Part shown: in pieces, positions 23,601-35,220 of the stretch
How positions within the stretch are numbered: position 1 is the first letter of the stretch
Layout of the letters: each line of letters opens with the position of its first letter
NCBI RefSeq assembly: GCF_009389715.1
Contig: NW_024068188.1
Span: 124,001 to 188,000 of the forward strand
Reading direction: 5' to 3'
Length of the DNA stretch: 64,000 nucleotides
Source: Phoenix dactylifera
Taxonomy: Eukaryota > Streptophyta > Magnoliopsida > Arecales > Arecaceae
Notes under the pieces: generated by a model
Told to the model about the DNA's origin: nothing
Databases searched by the model: none
What the model saw: only the letters and a program-made list of their open reading frames with translations
Translations under genes and position numbers: made by a program

Positions 23601-26600
23601 AAGTTTCGACTGGAATTTTATTTATGGACTTAAAGTTAACTAGTCATAACTATGTGCAGATAGGAAAATAAATAAATAAATTAGAATTAGTTGAGCCAAA
23701 TAGCAGCATCTCGAGGATGGTTTCTACAAGCATCAAAAAGCTTGAAGCATCGAAGTGTAAAAGCAAGGATAAGTTATAAATCTGGATCATCCTTAGTACA
23801 AGGGACTATGCACATGAGTTTTGCATCGATCTTGATGCTTTTTTATGCATTCTTGAACTGCAGTCAGTCAGGTGAGAAATAATTGAAGCCTGTAGTTTAT
23901 CCACTCCTTTCCGTTATTAGGTTTGGAAATTACTCTTGTAGGAAAAAGTGGTTGGACAAGATCTGAAATGCAAAACCCAAATAAATATACATAACTTTTT
24001 TTTACTATAAATGGGAGATGAATTTTTAAGATCTTTGCTCTGTGTGAACTTCAATTACAAGGTTTTGATAAGTACAGTAATGTCTTGGCTTGCAAAATTT
24101 TCTCTTTCTTGAAGTATGCCAACAAACTTTCACTTTCTCTTTGAAGGTTCTCCTTTGAAGATATATCTGCACAAAACCAAGTGAAGGCATCTGTACAGCG
24201 GAAGATTCGACAAAGTATTGCTGATGAGGTTTGTGTTAAATTTGAAGAGTAACTTTTGCTTGATTACTTTGCCCTTCTGATTATATTAAGGCAATATGTT
24301 TTACTCTTGTTTATATCTTTGATGAGATTACTTGTTTTGCAGTACCCTGGCCTTGAACCTTTGTTAGATGACCTGCTTCCAAAGAAATCACCTCTAATTG
24401 TTGCAAAATGGTCAGTCCAATCTTTTCTCCATGTTTTTGTACTTTTTTCCTCAAAACTGAGGTATATGTTCATTATTGGTGATTTATTTATAACATTAGT
24501 GGTTACTCTATTTGTTACATGCTGGTTTAATCATGTTCACAAAAGGAAATCGGAACTGAAATTTGAATTGATGATGTATTTTTCTAGGGTGTTTCCTTTT
24601 ATACTCTCAATTTTTCATTTTATATATAACCTGGATCACAATAAAACCAAATAGGTCGAGATGTGGTTGGCTAGCTATTAAATTTTTTTGATTATTATAA
24701 TTAGTGTCTGGGTTTGTTCTCTTATTATAACCATTTAGCTATAGAGCTGCGAAACAACATGTGCTCTATTGTGGATTGACTAGTTTTCAAATTATCATCC
24801 TTCAAAATGTTCCATCTTACCTGGTTCAGCATCTATCACTGCTAGCCTCATTATTTAACACTAGATCATCCATATCTGATCTGTTATCACCTTGTCGTGG
24901 ATATGTGCATGCAACTATAACAGGTTTAAAGTGGTTCAAGCATCAAGAGCACCTTTGTAGCATGCTGCAATTAGAAATTTTCTTTGTTCTTCCACAGTTA
25001 GTTCTCACATTGGTTCTGCTCCTTCAATAATGCTTCTATCTGTTCTCTAAATCGATAGATTAAAGAGGAGCATCTCTCTTTTTCACATGAAAAATCTTGT
25101 CCAAAGGTATACTGATTTCTTAAGAATTTTCTGCTTACAGATCAACCTACTATTCCCGTAGCTTTATAGTAAGACCTTTCTGTCCAAAGGTAAACTTCAA
25201 TTTGACTATTATCAACATTTTCCATGCTTACTGGTATTATCAGTCTTCCTCTCTAATCGACAATTATTTTCCATATATAAAGACTGAAGACAGTAAATCA
25301 AATCAAAAGGCTATTTGATCCAATTAACCTGATTCCATGTCAGTTTTTCACACAATGTTAGTGTTTATTAGTGCATCTTCCTTTACTTCTTTTATTTGCA
25401 AAGTTGTCTTTACTTGCCAAAATTGTCTACCGATGCAAATGCAATTTATGCTCCCTTTGGTGTAGAACTCCTCAGAAGTATGTTGTAATATCTTCCTCAT
25501 CCTAATCTGTCCATTCACAACCCCATCCTTTCATGGATGAGAGAGTATCATAAGATTGTTCAGAACAAAGTAGAACTAGAAGTTTTGTTTCTTGCAATCT
25601 TATTAGGATGATGAGAGCAGTGAAAAGGTGCATTTGGAAGAAACTAGCGTTGAGTAAATAACCTTCCATCCTTAAAATTTATTCTATATGATATTGAAAG
25701 CTACAGGTGTGATCCAAACTCATATACCTCCTCATCCTCGACTAGAAGACTAATCCTATATTTCATCCTTCGAAATGTCCCCCTTATGGCAAGTGGAAGA
25801 GCTATCCAAGCTAACCTCCCATTCTTTGGAAAAGGAAATTATGATCATTGTTCCATCAAATAAATTGATTTATGTAAGTCTTTGTGAAGGAAGGATGTGA
25901 ACTAAAAGCTGCCAAAACTTAAAAGCGGCAGCGAAGAAAAGAATGATTTATCATGTTATCTGCTTCCTTGCTGTTCTCATTTGAATATAACTGTTCTTCA
26001 AAAGGGAGCCTATGCCATTTTGTGCATCAGCGCTGAAGCAGGTCAACATAACATTTATCAATGATCTCTTTATGATATTTTTGATGACAAAAAAAGCTTC
26101 CAAATCCTTCTGTAGTGTTGTTTGTTTTGGCACAGAGCTGTACGCACCCGAGAACAGCATGGTACGTGCCTTGCCAGCTATTGACTGGTGATTTCATGCT
26201 ACTGCCCACAAGCACTTAAATCCTAGCTCTGAATTCATCATTAGTTTATCTTTAAAATCACGCTGACTAAAGTAGACCGAAAGAAAATTTAGTCCCAAGG
26301 AAAATAGAGGCTACCTAAATTTTTCATGGTGGAGTGATCTAGTCCCCTTTCCATCATAAGGAAAACTAAAGAATTCTCTGCTCATCAGATTTGATGAAAT
26401 TCCTCCTGACTTTAGGATGCCATGCTTTCCAAAGTCAAGTCAACAACCTGCCAAATCCTTCCATTGTTCAAATTCCAGCGAAGGCTGAAATCTTAATGTG
26501 CTGGTTACTACAAAAAAATATGTGCACACTAATTTCTGAGTTTCTAGCGAAAGTTCATTCTTTCTATAACCCTTTACTTACCCACCATGACCAAATTCTA

Positions 26601-29600
26601 TTAGTTATTACTGTGCCCATAGTGGTTTATATTATTGTCATCTTTTTCTGCCTCTTGTCTCGTAGTCTTCCAGAGTCTCTAAAGTTGAATCTTTTACACA
26701 TGCACACACATCACTGACTTTCCCTACTTTCTTCCTTTCTTTACAGTATCCTTTAATTTGTCCCAGTTTTGCAAGGACTTTTCATGATGCTGATTGGGTA
26801 TTTCTTTTTAAGTACATGTGCAACTTATTAGCTTTGTTTTTAATATTAGTAGAATTTTGTGCTTTTATCTACATTATTGATGCTTACATAGAGATAAAAA
26901 AGTCCTAAAGTTTTTTCCTTTGAGCAAGGAGGTTTCAGAATAGGAACAAGATCCAGAAAAGAAATCAGTTTGGGAATAAGAGCAAAAAGAAAATGAAAAA
27001 TGTGAACCATAGAATGTAATGATGCATCTTTGATGGTGATATAAGGATGGTTTCTGAGAAAATTTCTTTTGCAATGTAGAAGTTATTTAGAGTTTGCTTT
27101 ATATGATTCTATGAATCTTGCATGCTTGTCATGCTACTGCTCAGTAATGTATGTTGTACAATTTCGTGTAAAGTGGATCCTTTAGAACTTTTCTGGTCAC
27201 TTTGAAGAGTTGTTTGTTTAGATCATTAAATGTCATAAGGTTTAGTACTGAAATGCTAAACTGTTCTCGTCAATTTGTGTGTAATATTTGGTTTTCTAGT
27301 TGTCTATGATATTAAATGATGAAACTGGATTTTCCTTAACTGAAATTCTGATTAATTTATTTTTTTGTTTAGCCAAAATCATCTGAATCTTGTCGTAGTG
27401 AACAATGTACCACTGTTTTTCAATGTTCGAGATGGTCCTTACATGCCAACTTTGAGGCTTCTTCATCAATGTAAAGTATTTCCTTGGCCCTTCATCTTCT
27501 TATATGTTCGTTGCTTTGTACAAGGTTAAGCTCCAAGCTTTACAATATTTGGGGTATTTTTGGTTTTATGATTTTGGTAATGTTCCTTATTTTTTTTGAC
27601 CTTGCTAAAGAATTATGAGCCTATTAAGCTTACTTTATTTTAATTTATGCAACATATTATTTGTTTGAGCTGTGGTGTAGTTGGCCTAGGGGCAGACAAA
27701 TTGTGGAACCCCATGGGAGATGCGACCACTGAAAAATGCATCTTGTTTGAGTCTTACTGATAACTTAATATTGAGGAATTATTTTTCCATCTAAGTTTTT
27801 TTGGTTCTCATCCTTTCTCTTATTCTGTCTCAGATCCAGATATAATGAAAAAGTTTCAAGTGGATCGAGGTGCGATAAAATTTGTTCTTTCTGGTGCTAA
27901 CATCATGTGCCCTGGTCTGACATCCCCTGGTGGCGCTTTGGATGATGAAGTATTGGAGGAAACCCCTGTGGTACACATTCCCTGTTACAAGTCATTGCAT
28001 GAGTTGATTTATATTTTAGAATATAAAATTTAGTCCCTGTGACTTCATCTAGTCAAGGTTGAACTTGTCGACCTGCATACATCAGTTGCTAGGCTACTTT
28101 ATGGAGTAGCCATAGATCAAATTGGCATCATTGAACAAGTTCAACTGTTCGGTGACCAGAAATTCTGGGTTATTGGCTCCTTAGGAGGTACTGATGTGGT
28201 ATATTGACCTGCGAGAGTTGATTGAATAGTTATTGCTATAACCTGTGTAAATTTGAAGCAGCCAAGCATCTTTAATATAGACTCCTTTATTAAGTGTTTC
28301 TTTTGTACAACTAATATATGAGTGCTTTTATGTTGTGGATATTTTCTGATTTATGTGACTTCATAATTTTCAGGCCATAATGTCTGAAGGAAAACAACAT
28401 GCTTTGGCAATTGGATATACAAAAATGTCAGCAAAAGATATGTAAGTTTTACTGTTTGAATTCTTTTCTTTCTTAACCTTGTTTTTAAGCTTTAATATTT
28501 TGATGTTCCACAGGTCAATTGCATTTCATTTGCTAACTATTTGCATACATATATGTCAAAATCATAATGTTTTTTTTTATTTAAAATATTCGTTTTGCGA
28601 CTTAATTTCAAATTCACAATGAATGCCATTTTCCAGAAATAAAAGCCACAAATATAAGCTCTTCTTTTAGTTTAAGCTATATTGGTTGAGAGATTACAGA
28701 TGCAAAGATGGAAAATTTTTGGATAAATATGTCTTGAATAGAATTTCTTGTATTATTTTGTAAACTACATACTATTTTCTGTAGGTAAGGAGGCTGTATA
28801 GGTAATTATACTATACAGAGTGAGGAATTGACAAAATATGTGGACACAAAATGTGGGTTGCCTAGACAAGAAACCTAATATCTTTTCTAAATTAAGGGCA
28901 AACAATGATTCTCTCATTTATGAATGAGATTATGGTAGAACTATTCATGTTGTTCGAGTCACAGGCCATTGTTGAGTGTTTCTTGATTTTAATTCTTGAA
29001 ACATAAATAGTCCTTTAATTTCTCTTGTTGTAAAGTGTCCAAAGGACTGCTAAGGTTAAACTAGGTGAACAGGTTACTTAAATAAATCTTGTCATAAGGT
29101 TGTCAACAGCATCCTCAAAGTTTTTGTCCAAATAATGCAAGAAATTCACAATGAGAAAAAGATTTTTCAGTTGTTTTCTCAATGATTTTGTAACACTGAG
29201 TAACCAAGAACTCATTGAATTTCTTTTTATTAAAACCACCTTTATTAGTAATGCTATAGGATATGCATAAGGGTGGGGACGACTGAGGGTGTTTCCAGCT
29301 CAACTTTACTAGCTTGAATAGGTTCTTTAAACACTATATGGGCAAGAAAATTTTTTCGGTTTCAGTAAGCTTTCTCTCGAATAAGGGAACTATGCTATAT
29401 CTCTCTTTTCTTCACTTGAAAGCCCCTTGAAATCTGGAAGGCAATAATCAGTGTCCACAGTCATAATAATAATTGATAGTGTTCTGAAACATGGCCACAA
29501 TATGTAGGCAGTCAAATGCCTATAGTACATGTTCAGTGTGAATGCGTAGTGCATGTACAGCTGGCATTTTTTGAAAGGTTTTAAAAAAGTAAATAATATA

Positions 29601-31616
29601 CATAAAGGTATAATAATTGCAATAACAACAAGAGGAACATTAATAAAAATAGTAAATGACAATCACTTCTTTCTCCTTGTACTTAAAACCAAATAGCAAT
29701 AATTATCATTTTTATCAAATTAACATGATTAGCAATACTTGCATTTGGCCTAGCCATAACCAGCATCTAGCTCAACTGAATTCACAATGCTCGCATGGGC
29801 CCAGGAGTGGGCCACATATGAGGCTTCATAATGCAAATTGGGCTGCTTGTTCAATATATATAGGCCGGCTGCATATAGTAACTACATTTAAAGCATGTGG
29901 TATGGTCAGGGAACGACATTTGTAAGATGGATGCTGTGATACTCAGTTTCTAAGTATGATGCATTGCAGAGGCCTGACTCATGGAAACCTTATTGCCAAG
30001 TTGTGGGGCATGGTAAAATAAAGTTCAAGTGTTCTGCATAAACGAGAAAAGTGAAGATGTGGTGTTGTATGAAATAATTATAATTTCTTGCCATCCCAGC
30101 ATGCATATATGCATGTGTGGCTGGGGTTTTCTCCCCTCTATTTATCTACTATCTCCAACCATCTGGTACGCACCCATCCTCATCAGCAAATGATGATATG
30201 GTCATGCTTGGCATTATCCCTTTATCTAGTATATCCAACCTCTTCAGCAAATGATTAAGCGGCCATGCTTGGCATTTCCTGACAGCAAAGCTTGGCTCTT
30301 CCAAGTTTATGAAACTGGTTTTCTTGGCCATCTTGGCTGGTGACCTAAACGAAATGATGGAGATCTCAGTTTTTCTTGGCCCAGAAGGAGAAATGGTGAA
30401 AAATAAAAGAAAAAAGGGGGAAACATCTAGCATCTGAGATTTTTGGAGATCATGGCCTTTATTATAGGATCCAAGATATCAGAATCTCGGCCGTTATGGT
30501 AAACATGGATTTAATTACCATATTAGGGTATTTATGTGAGTAATTATTAAAATTTTAATTTAAATTCATAACAGTCCGATTAGGAATTATCAGTTGACAT
30601 GGTGGAATGTATCAGTATCTGTTGGCCAAGATAATCAGGCTGAGATATCAGTTATGTCATATCAATAGGTGCCCGATACCAATACAAGCTGATATCTCTG
30701 CTGAGATGGAAAACTGGGCTTCATCCTACTGAGGCTCCTTTGAAAACTTTTCTTTCCCCAAGTGTAATTGAACAGGTATGTATGACCTTATATAACTAGA
30801 ATTTTCCCTTGGGCGCTTGTCGATGCCCTTCTAGTGTATGTGTGGCTCTCATTGTTCAGGAATGATATATTGGTGTCAAACGGTATCTCAAGCAGAACAT
30901 ATTGGGCTATTTCAAATTGTGTTATATTTTCTTTTTCTGTTTTCAAGTACCTTGTGTTAAAGGATGTATTTTGTTGCTGCAGTAGGACTATCAACAAGGG
31001 AATTGGAGTTGATAATATGCACTATCTAAATGATGGCCTCTGGAAGGTATGATTTCTTCTTTTCTTGTCTGAATGGCTCTTATTGGTCATTTCTGTTATG
31101 AGCAAGCTAGAACATTGTAGCACCAAAGCACTTTAGAAAGGTAATTCGTACAATTATCTTAACATAATCCTTGAGGGATAAAAGGAGCTTTTCAATCCAC
31201 CGGATCTTTGTCTAATAATTACACTATGGTTCATCTGTAAGCTTCAGGCTCTAGACCAGAAAATCATTGCAGATCTTTGTTCGTTTGACTTCTCCTTCAC
31301 CCAAGGAAGTGAGGGTCGAATTAATATTTATCTTTATGTTTGTGATTGCTCACCATCTATTTGAAAGGAGTCTTTGCATTCATATAATCTTATATTATTT
31401 TTTTAGACACATTTGAGGGAGTAGCTGGGACAGCTTCTATTGGAAAATCATTCTAATTTCTTAACATATGTACCATATCCATTGGTAGCATCATAATCAT
31501 GGCATTTATTCTCATGTAATCTTTATATTTTCTTGCTAGTATCATACTTTTCTTTTGGGACTATTCTTCACGCACTGATGATTTTCTTCTGATTGCAGAT
31601 GGAACGCCTAGAATGA
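20672..31616 (+). CDS. MCTS1: MCTS1 homologue (PUA-domain translation re-initiation factor), 8 coding exons
   Basis: Exons 20672-20682, 24147-24228, 24343-24410, 27373-27470, 27834-27970, 28374-28441, 30983-31046 and 31599-31616 give 546 nt, 181 aa, the same length as human MCTS1. The protein starts [15 protein letters not shown]. The N-terminal domain holds [17 protein letters not shown]. The PUA domain (about residues 92-171) has the near-invariant [20 protein letters not shown], then [14 protein letters not shown] and [21 protein letters not shown]1 pairs with DENR on the 40S subunit to release deacylated tRNA and allow re-initiation after upstream ORFs (established knowledge). All introns are GT-AG with consistent phase. 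The first coding exon is only 11 nt and the last 18 nt. Introns 1, 3 and 6 are 2.5-3.5 kb; intron 1 contains a Tourist-like MITE. The gene looks intact. Confidence 0.95.
22197..22462. mobile_element. Tourist-like MITE (PIF/Harbinger type)
   Basis: 266 bp in MCTS1 intron 1. About 50 bp at the left end (core GTTTGGATATTCCTACA, then GCTGAAAAT) pairs with the inverted right end, which reads GGGCTTGTTTGGATATTCC on the other strand. Both ends abut TTA (22194-22196 and 22463-22465), the 3-bp target duplication used by PIF/Harbinger elements. The interior has no ORF. GGGC(N)TGTTTGG termini are typical of Tourist elements. The left tip has diverged, so the insertion is not very recent. Confidence 0.75.
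24411..27372. other. MCTS1 intron 3 (2.96 kb)
   Basis: AT-rich intron with short open stretches on both strands, none of which I recognise. No clear transposon ends were found. Confidence 0.5.
30165..30292 (+). repeat. Short imperfect tandem duplication in MCTS1 intron 6
   Basis: The phrase CAGCAAATGAT, then about 8 bp, then GGCCATGCTTGGCATT (first copy GGTCATGCTTGGCATT) occurs twice, about 60 bp apart. Confidence 0.55.
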
Positions 31617-34600
31617 GGGCTCGCTGAGGACAAGTTAGAATGCTGCTAGAAGTGTTTTTCTCAGGTAAATTATTTGAAGACCAGGTTTGCTTTTTTTTCT
31701 AGCAATAACCAAAATAATTAATATTGGATTCCCATAGGTGAAGCAACTATCCTTGTAGAGGAAGGTCTTAACTAGGAATGAAGAATATGAAGTTCGACAG
31801 CTACCTTGAAGAGCCATCACCACAATATATTTTATGGCTTCCAAAAAAACTTTCAGCTTTTATAATGCAGCGGATATTGTGTTGTGCAATTATTATGCTT
31901 ATGGCTAATTGCATCAATCATAAAGCATGTAGTTTATAGAAATTTACTCTTGAGTTCTACTTTTTTCTTTTTAATAGCAAATACATTACATCATTTTCGC
32001 ATCTTTATTCTGTAGTTTGCTTAACCAAAGCCATCACTGTACTTTGTGTGCAGCGACTTTTATGATATATCAGGTGCTGATGGAAGGGTATCAGTTGTAT
32101 CTTTCACGCGAAAGAATAATTGTATCTTCTTTCACGATGTCAAATGTTGGATGGCACCTTGTGCAGATTTCAAAGCACTTCAAACTCCACTCGTGCATCA
32201 GCCTGCAGAGATCTCAAAGCGTTTATTGTGCGATTCAATGGTGGATTCTTATGAAGGAAGGTGAATTCTTTTTTCGCACGAAAGATACAATCCGAACCCC
32301 TAACCCCTGATAGAAAGCTTAATTACCGCTGTCATTGCGTCTGCTTCGTGAGAAAGTTAAAATATGTGCTGAAGTGTTTCTTGGCTTCACTGGAATGCTA
32401 AGGAAATTGTTATAAATCTTTAGGAAGTATGGTTGGATCAGAACACGTAGATCTTGTGCGGAAACCAATTGAGAGAAATAACAAAATTTCAGAGTTAATT
32501 TTTGTAGGGAATCCCGGTGTGTTTAAATGCCTAACTTTTGCTGGGACTTTAATATGCCTAGCTTTAGTCTATGCGTCCAGCTGAGGGGAGAGTCAAAAGG
32601 GACTGAAGAAGCTCCTGATCACGGTCTGGACAGAGCGAATTGAGACTCCCTGGTCCAACTCTTCATGACTACTGCGCTTACCTGCTCTGGCTTTATAGCG
32701 GGCCAGCTTATCATCTGGTCTCCTGATGTCGGATACTAAACGTATTTGCAACGTGCAACAAAATTTGGACAAAGCCATAAAATAACGCATCTCCGAGCGT
32801 AATTTTTTGTTGGATATCTTATAGTGCTGTGTATGAGAGCATGGAATGGAAAAGGTTTGTAATAGTAATGCTAGGTGGAAAAAAAAAAAAAGGCCACTGT
32901 GTACATTACTTGGTGTTATAACATTTTGTTATAACAAAAAATAATGTTCATTATTTTCATGTGCGCCTTACTCTAAATAAAATACCAGTTTCTTCTTTGA
33001 AATTCATTTTTTTTTGCATTATATTTCTCTCAAAAATGATTATGTGGTCCAAAAAATAATACTTTTGGTCAATGAAAATCAAAGGCAAGATAATATCTCT
33101 ATTTCCCATTATTGTCTAATAATTTTGATATATGTCATGTGACAACCATGATAATGGTAATTATTTTGCATTAAAAGTTTCAAATGCTATCTCTCACTTT
33201 ATTTCGGACGGTATAGGATTTGACATGGGGTGGTTCAATTCCGAAAAGTATCAACCCTAGTCCAACGCCGTGTATATATATATTTAAATTCTTGGTTCAA
33301 TGAGCAATGAGTAATAGTTCTTTCCAATTTTTTTTTGAAAAATTTTATTTTTTAAGAGAAATTATAGAATTATAACTGTTGCAAGGGTCAATAATATTTT
33401 TGGTGTGGTTCCTTTCTTGCACGCCAGCTCCTGGCCGGGTCATTCTAAGGTTGGGTTTGGGTGATCTGTAGCTGATCCGATCTTAACCTGATTTATAGCA
33501 GACCTATACCGTTTTCAAGTTAGCCTACAGACTTGCTGGTGATCTGGCTCTTTTGTATCATCCGGATGAATGGTATAGCGAGGAAGTACTAAATACTATA
33601 GAAATTATATTTGAGAGCACATCTAAAACAAAAGATGGCAATAAAGGCTATATGAGTTGGATTCTGTGTTTCAATGGACACAAAGGGAAATCGCAGATTT
33701 AAAATTACTTTTGATGTAGGGATTTTGTTGAAATGGTCAAACCAAATCTTACCTGTTAAATAGTGATGCTAATAAACTAGGATATGTTTGGCTGGAGGGA
33801 GTTGGACTCTCGAATGAGAGCTGTTTAGTTGGAAGGAGTCCCATTTTCATTTCGATTTTACGAAAAAATAGAAATTGCCCTAATCTCCCCCCTCTCTTCT
33901 AGTATTCAAATTCGATTTTGATTCTTATTACAAACTAAATGCATTAGAGGATACGACCATTTCTCTTTCTACCCTGATTTCGATTCTAGTTTTGATCCAA
34001 CTGCACTCTAAATTTGGTTTGTTTATTAAACAAGTAATACTAGCTCACTTGTCTAGTCCATTCAATAAACAAATTAGATTTGTTCATGCTTGAGATGATA
34101 GGATTAACTTGTTTCCACAATATGCTTAAAATGTTCTTATAATTAATTTAATAATAATTCAATCAATATATTGACCAATGTTAATCTCCTAATTTTGTGC
34201 CCAATTAATCTATTCTTCTATATAATGTGTTATAAATGGAACAACCCTTTTAAACTCAAGCTCGATCTTTTTAGTAAATGGATTATCTCATTAACTTGTT
34301 TATCATCTCTAATCATGCCCAATCTAAATCCGCTATCTTTTAAGTTCGGTCAGGTTAATGGGTGAAGTAGGGACTGCCATCCTTATTCTCCTGTGAGTGC
34401 ACATCTGGTGTAGGTTGATGAAGATGGAATATGGCTAATTAATTATGATGGACAAGTGTTTCACCATATTTATGGTCATGATCTTCAGGTCTTTTTGAAG
34501 GCACATCGTTAACACTTTGAGCCATGCCTATAAATGGCTCATGATCTAAAATAATGACGCATTAAATCGTTCTATAATTGTTTTAAATTTATAAAAAATA

Positions 34601-35090
34601 TAAAAAATATCAATTATCGTAGAAGGGATGAGCTTATATCACGAGATAAATTTTTTCCGTATTTGGTTTGGAAAATAAATTAGATGACATAGGGGGGATA
34701 GAATGCACTTAATACATATTGAACTTTACAATAATCTGAATTTTACCACAAAAATAAAATTACCGTTCCATTCTTTTTTAAGAGTGTATAGGAAAAGTAA
34801 AAGAGTAAAATGGTAATTGGGATAAACTACGGGATGGAATAAGCTTATTCCACCCTACGATAGTCCACTCTTGATATAGAACTGGTTTATAACACAAGTG
34901 AGAGGGAATAACCTCGTGGGCATTATAAAGGGAATACTCCTATTCCATCAGTCAAGATGTTTGGTACGACCAGTGAGGGAATAGGGATATCTCCCGATTT
35001 TATTCCCCATCCAACCATCCAAGAGAAACGGTTCGGATCAACCGCGTATCGGGCGAATAGAATGCCAAATCCAACACCAAGAACCGGCGG
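31617..35090. other. Spacer between MCTS1 and RPL18
   Basis: AT-rich sequence beginning with the presumed MCTS1 3' UTR. From about 34,020 to 34,385 it resembles the repeat at 18,728-19,230. I see no coding exon; open stretches at 32,017-32,310 and 32,593-32,790 match no family I know. Confidence 0.4.
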
Positions 35091-35110
35091 CACAACGGAC
35101 AGCACCCTTC

Positions 35111-35173
35111 TATAAATACCCCCCGATAGAAGGGCCAAAGGGGGCGAGGCGAGGGTGGGCCGCTCAAACCCTA
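35111..35173 (+). promoter_or_regulatory. RPL18 core promoter: TATA, site II and telo box
   Basis: TATAAATA at 35111-35118, site II TGGGCC at 35156-35161 and telo box AAACCCTA at 35166-35173, within 110 bp of the start codon. The site II plus telo box pairing is characteristic of plant ribosomal protein genes and couples expression to cell proliferation. Confidence 0.75.
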
Positions 35174-35220
35174 GAACTGTAGCCGCCGCAGAGGGCCGTG
35201 GAGGGGGAGGAGCTCTCGCC

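Noticed and set aside
33780-34020. Possible MITE with a GTTTGG start
   Set aside because: No matching inverted end and no target duplication.
34640-34990. Possible MITE upstream of RPL18 with repeated TTTGGT and GGAATA phrases
   Set aside because: The phrases lie in the same orientation and do not form terminal inverted repeats.
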